Shown here: positions 60,699 to 64,000 of the stretch, piece by piece
Position numbering within the stretch: position 1 is the stretch's first letter
Layout of the letters: each line of letters opens with the position of its first letter
Source of the DNA: Danxiaibacter flavus
GTDB taxonomy: Bacteria > Bacteroidota > Bacteroidia > Chitinophagales > Chitinophagaceae
DNA length: 64,000 bases
Direction: 5' to 3'
Assembly (NCBI RefSeq): GCF_041060425.1
Contig: NZ_JAULBC010000001.1
Location: 62,001-126,000, forward strand
Notes under the pieces: model-generated
What the model was told of the DNA's origin: nothing
Database searches by the model: none
The model's input: only the letters and a program-made list of their open reading frames with translations
Position numbers and translations under genes: made by a program

Positions 60699-63158
60699 AT
60701 GATGAGGAATTTCTTCAAGACCGCTTTAAGAAACATTGTCCGCAATAAAAGTTTTGCGGCCATTAATGTGGTGGGGCTGGCAATTGGTATTGCTGCCTGC
60801 ATCTTGATATTCCTGATCGTTTTTCACGAATACAGTTTTGACAGATTTGAACGCGATGGCGATAAGTTGTATCGCGTGGTGATGGATATGAAGTTTAGTG
60901 GCAATGCCGGTCATAGTGCCGCGGTGCCTGCACCACTGGCCAATGCTATTCAGCAAGAAGTGACGGGTGTTGAAAAAACAATTCCATTAATGCAGTTTCA
61001 GGGCGATGCAACCATAAAAGTTTCTGTTCCGAAGGCCGGCTCTTCCGATCCGGTTGTATATAAGAAACAGCCTGAAGTTATATTTACCAGTCCGGATTAT
61101 TTTTCAGCATTATCATATAAATGGCTTGCAGGTTCTGCCGCAACACTGCAAAAGCCGTTTGCAGTTGTTTTAACTGAAAGCCGCGCAAAACAATATTTCC
61201 CTTCCACTGCTATTGAGAATATTCCCGGAAAAGAAATTATTTATGATGATACCATGCGGGTAACGGTCTCCGGTATTGTGAAAGATCTTAGTCAGAATAC
61301 ATTCTTTTCTTATAAAGAATTCGTTTCCTACGCCACTATTTTCAATACAAGCTTGAAACACAATTTTATGATGGATGTGTGGGACGACTGGATGGCGTAT
61401 TCACAGTTGTTCATCAGGTTATCCAACGGAACATCGGTTACTCAGACTGAGACGCAACTTGCAGGCTTACTGAAAAAGTATAATAAAAATGCAAACAAGG
61501 ACGATAAGAACACAATGAGTTTCCGCTTGCAGCCATTGAATGATGTTCACTTCAACGAAAATTACCAGGGCTTCGGCAAATTGATAGCGCACAAGACATC
61601 TTTATATGGTTTGATGGCTATTGCTGTTTTCCTGCTGATTTTAGGTTGCATCAATTTCATCAACCTTACTACAGCTCAGTCTTCACAACGTGCAAAGGAA
61701 ATTGGGATCCGCAAAACAATGGGGAGTTCAAGAAAACAGATTGTGTTGCAGTTTTTGGGAGAAACGCTTTTTCTTACAGCAATTGCTTCTGTTCTTTCAC
61801 TAATTTTTATTCCATTTCTTGTTCAGGCGTTTAAAGAATACCTGCCTGAAGGATTTCATTACTCATTTATCGGACAGCCGCTTATTTTAGTATTTGTCGT
61901 ATTACTCACTTTTGTGGTGAGTTTTCTTGCGGGCTTCTATCCGGCATTGGTGCTCTCCGGATATAAACCTGTGCTCGTGTTAAAAAGCCAGGTGTTTGTA
62001 GAAAGCCACCAGACACAAAAAGCCTGGTTAAGAAAAGTGTTGACAGTTTTCCAGTTCTCCATTGCTCAGTTTTTTGTAATTGCAACGGTAATGGTTGGCA
62101 AGCAAATTCACTATACATTGAATAAAGATCTTGGCTTTAAAAAAGATGCTATTATTTCTTTTGACGTTCCCCGGGACACGGCGAAGAGTAATCGCAGCGT
62201 TTTGTTAAACGCGATAAACGACATCCCCGGCGTTCAAATGGTAAGTAACGGCTTTTTGCCCCCGGCAGTGGAAGGAGCTGCATTCACAGATATTTTATAT
62301 GTGGATGGTAAGAATGAAGTAAAGACAGATGTACAATTAAGGTATGGCGACCCGAATTACCTGCCATTATACAATATAAAAATGCTAGCAGGAAGAAACG
62401 TAACGGCAAGTGATACAATAAAAGAATTTGTAATCAACGAGGCATACGCCCGTTTCCTTGGTTTCCAGAATCCTGCAGATGCATTGAACAAGCAGTTGGT
62501 GTTCAATAAAAAGAATATTCCTATTGTCGGTGTAATGAATGATTTCAATATGCAGTCTTTACACGCAAAGATCGGTCCTATGGTTTTCGGCGCCCTGGAT
62601 GATCGCAGTTTTTTCTTTCACGTAGCATTGCGCCCCCAAATTGCAGGACAGCACACCTGGCAAACCACAATAAAAGAGATCGAAAAACAGTTTAGGAAGG
62701 TCTATCCTGATAAGGATTTTGATTACAGCTTCTTTGATGAAAAGATAGCTGCCTTTTATAAGAACGAAAAGAATATATCAGGCTTACTTACATGGGCAAC
62801 AGGACTTTCCATCCTTATCAGTAGTCTTGGTTTACTCGGGCTGATCATGTACACAACTTTCGCAAGAACAAAAGAGATCGGAATAAGAAAAGTGCTTGGT
62901 GCAACGGCTGCTCAAATCGTAGGCATTTTATCAAAAGACTTTGTGAAATTAATTGTTATTGCATTTCTTATTTCAATACCGGCAGCCTGGTGGGCAGCTA
63001 ACAAATGGCTCCAGGACTTTGCTTACAGAACAGAGATGAGCTGGTGGGTATTTGCAATCAGTGGTTTGTTCATGATTGTGGTGGCACTGGTTACTATCAG
63101 CTTCCAGTCTGTAAAAGCCGCAATGGCAAACCCGGTGAGGAGTTTGAGGACGGAGTGA
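60699..63158 (+). CDS. MacB/FtsX-type permease 2
   Basis: 819 residues from ATG 60699 (a second ATG follows at once; the longer frame from 60669 reads an AATTGTC repeat and is not a natural start). First membrane segment at about 21-42 (AINVVGLAIGIAACILIFLI). Same double architecture, with SSQRAKEIGIRKTMGSSRKQ in the first block, RKVLTVFQFSIAQFFVIATV at the second anchor and ARTKEIGIRKVLGATAAQIV and C-terminal NPVRSLRTE at the end. Confidence 0.92.
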   Translation: MMRNFFKTALRNIVRNKSFAAINVVGLAIGIAACILIFLIVFHEYSFDRFERDGDKLYRVVMDMKFSGNAGHSAAVPAPLANAIQQEVTGVEKTIPLMQFQGDATIKVSVPKAGSSDPVVYKKQPEVIFTSPDYFSALSYKWLAGSAATLQKPFAVVLTESRAKQYFPSTAIENIPGKEIIYDDTMRVTVSGIVKDLSQNTFFSYKEFVSYATIFNTSLKHNFMMDVWDDWMAYSQLFIRLSNGTSVTQTETQLAGLLKKYNKNANKDDKNTMSFRLQPLNDVHFNENYQGFGKLIAHKTSLYGLMAIAVFLLILGCINFINLTTAQSSQRAKEIGIRKTMGSSRKQIVLQFLGETLFLTAIASVLSLIFIPFLVQAFKEYLPEGFHYSFIGQPLILVFVVLLTFVVSFLAGFYPALVLSGYKPVLVLKSQVFVESHQTQKAWLRKVLTVFQFSIAQFFVIATVMVGKQIHYTLNKDLGFKKDAIISFDVPRDTAKSNRSVLLNAINDIPGVQMVSNGFLPPAVEGAAFTDILYVDGKNEVKTDVQLRYGDPNYLPLYNIKMLAGRNVTASDTIKEFVINEAYARFLGFQNPADALNKQLVFNKKNIPIVGVMNDFNMQSLHAKIGPMVFGALDDRSFFFHVALRPQIAGQHTWQTTIKEIEKQFRKVYPDKDFDYSFFDEKIAAFYKNEKNISGLLTWATGLSILISSLGLLGLIMYTTFARTKEIGIRKVLGATAAQIVGILSKDFVKLIVIAFLISIPAAWWAANKWLQDFAYRTEMSWWVFAISGLFMIVVALVTISFQSVKAAMANPVRSLRTE

Positions 63159-63241
63159 GAAGACCGTAAGACCGTAAGACAGTAAGACCGTAAGACCGTA
63201 AGACAGTAAGACCGTAAGATGTGTAAGACAGTAAGATAGCG
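63159..63241. repeat. GTAAGACC/GTAAGACA octamer array
   Basis: About nine tandem units between two permease genes, starting right behind the stop of permease 2. Confidence 0.88.
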
Positions 63242-63295
63242 AGAGTTGAAAAGTAGGCCACATAGTTTGAGAATAATAAAAATGTGCATATGGCT

Positions 63296-63340
63296 AAAAG
63301 CTGATAGCTGATAGCTGATAGCTGATTGCTGATAGCTAGT
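63296..63340. repeat. GCTGATA heptamer array
   Basis: AAGCTGATAGCTGATAGCTG and further units up to 2 bp before the ATG of permease 3. Such a position would put the array in the 5' leader. Confidence 0.85.
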
Positions 63341-63341
63341 T

Positions 63342-64000
63342 ATGATTAAGAATTTCTTCAAGACCGCTTTCCGCAACCTTTGGAAAAGAAAAGGGTTTAG
63401 CGCTATTAATATTAGTGGACTGGCCATTGGCATGGCGAGTGCCATACTTATTTTGTTATGGGTACAGAATGAGGTAAGCTATGACCGCTTTCACGAAAAA
63501 CAGGATCGCCTGTATATCGCATGGAACAGAAGTGTGTTTAATAACAAGTTGCAATGCTGGAGCACAACGCCAAAAATCCTGGGACCGACGCTCAAGAATG
63601 ATTACCCTGAAGTGGAAGAATTTACACGTGTAAACTGGGGCAACGATTTTCTTTTTTCCATCGGAGATAAACGACTGAATGTTCATGGAACAATGGCCGA
63701 TACAGGTTTTTTGCGCATGTTCAGTTTTCCGTTATTGAAAGGAAATCCTAATACGGCATTGAGCAACACCTATTCCATTGTCATTACCGAAAAGCTCGCT
63801 AAAAAGTTGTTTGGCAATGAGGATCCCATGAACAAAGTCGTTAGAATTGATAATCGTGACAACTTCACCGTTTCGGCTGTCATGAAAGATCTTCCGAACA
63901 ACACGCGATTCAACTTTGAATACATCCTTCCCTGGCAATACATGAAAGTTAGAGGGTTTGATGATGATAACTGGGATAATAACTCCACGCAGAATTATAT
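63342..64000 (+). CDS. MacB/FtsX-type permease 3 (partial)
   Basis: 219 codons from ATG 63342, open to the window edge. The start MIKNFFKTAFRNLWKRKGFS, the membrane segment about 21-42 (INISGLAIGMASAILILLWV) and the MacB-type domain (VSYDRFHEKQDRLY, STTPKILGPTL, MFSFPLLKGNPNTALS, SIVITEKLAKKLFGNEDPM) are those of the two permeases before it. Third permease of the operon. Confidence 0.9.
   Translation, partial: MIKNFFKTAFRNLWKRKGFSAINISGLAIGMASAILILLWVQNEVSYDRFHEKQDRLYIAWNRSVFNNKLQCWSTTPKILGPTLKNDYPEVEEFTRVNWGNDFLFSIGDKRLNVHGTMADTGFLRMFSFPLLKGNPNTALSNTYSIVITEKLAKKLFGNEDPMNKVVRIDNRDNFTVSAVMKDLPNNTRFNFEYILPWQYMKVRGFDDDNWDNNSTQNY

Noticed and set aside
63159..63340. Possible CRISPR array
   Set aside because: Units are 7-8 bp, directly adjacent and without spacers; no cas gene is present. 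The same holds for all other arrays in the window.

Overview
The window looks like a chromosomal segment of a Bacteroidota bacterium, most likely of the Chitinophagaceae or a close relative. The evidence is: promoter-like boxes of the Bacteroidota -7 type (TAnnTTTG) in front of several genes; a division and cell wall (dcw) cluster with a long FtsZ linker and an enlarged MraY; DUF3127, MacB/FtsX-type and TIGR03118-type proteins typical of the phylum; and intergenic regions full of short tandem and palindromic repeats. The assignment is from gene content only. One run of 100 Ns (41116-41215) marks an assembly gap inside a tandem repeat.

Layout. 1-4293: end-truncated nitronate monooxygenase-like gene, YqgE, an orphan sensor kinase and queA. 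4358-21687: a complete-looking dcw cluster on the + strand (mraZ, rsmH, ftsL-like, ftsI, murE, mraY, murD, ftsW, murG, murC, ftsQ, ftsA, ftsZ), preceded by two perfect DnaA boxes and a three-unit MraZ operator and closed by a UUCG-loop terminator. 21916-26313: FAD-dependent COG2509 protein, DUF3127 protein with an SSB-like tail, dnaA, and tRNA-Ser(GCT) with its own promoter and terminator. 26694-39346: lipoproteins, NudK, a MacB/FtsX-like permease with a sigma-54-like promoter, a multi-PAS kinase, a TIGR03118 protein, a DUF3052-like protein, an AI-2E family transporter, and an EamA transporter with an Lrp regulator. 39638-44779: a TolC-HlyD-permease-permease exporter operon with no ATPase gene. 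45334-50965: nadC, an eIF1-like factor, a lipoprotein, a duplicated membrane protein/histidine kinase unit whose second kinase is reduced to a remnant, and an XRE regulator with a C-terminal frameshift. 51452-64000: a two-component pair (kinase plus sigma-54 activator) divergent from a MacAB-like efflux operon (adaptor, ATPase, small membrane protein, three large permeases, the last cut by the window edge).

How it works together. The dcw genes make lipid II precursors and the divisome and probably form one transcription unit under MraZ control. The two-component pair at 51-54 kb probably activates the divergent efflux operon through paired palindromes about 22 bp apart centre to centre; the lone permease at 28.7-31.2 kb has a similar palindrome and -24/-12 element and may belong to the same regulon.

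The most unusual feature is not a gene. At least ten families of 7-8 bp tandem repeats occupy the intergenic spaces and very often begin exactly at a stop codon, so that the array supplies the stop and sometimes the last residues of the upstream protein. Several longer palindromic elements, one with perfect 28-bp inverted ends, are mixed with them. I found no CRISPR array, insertion sequence, prophage or classical defence system.
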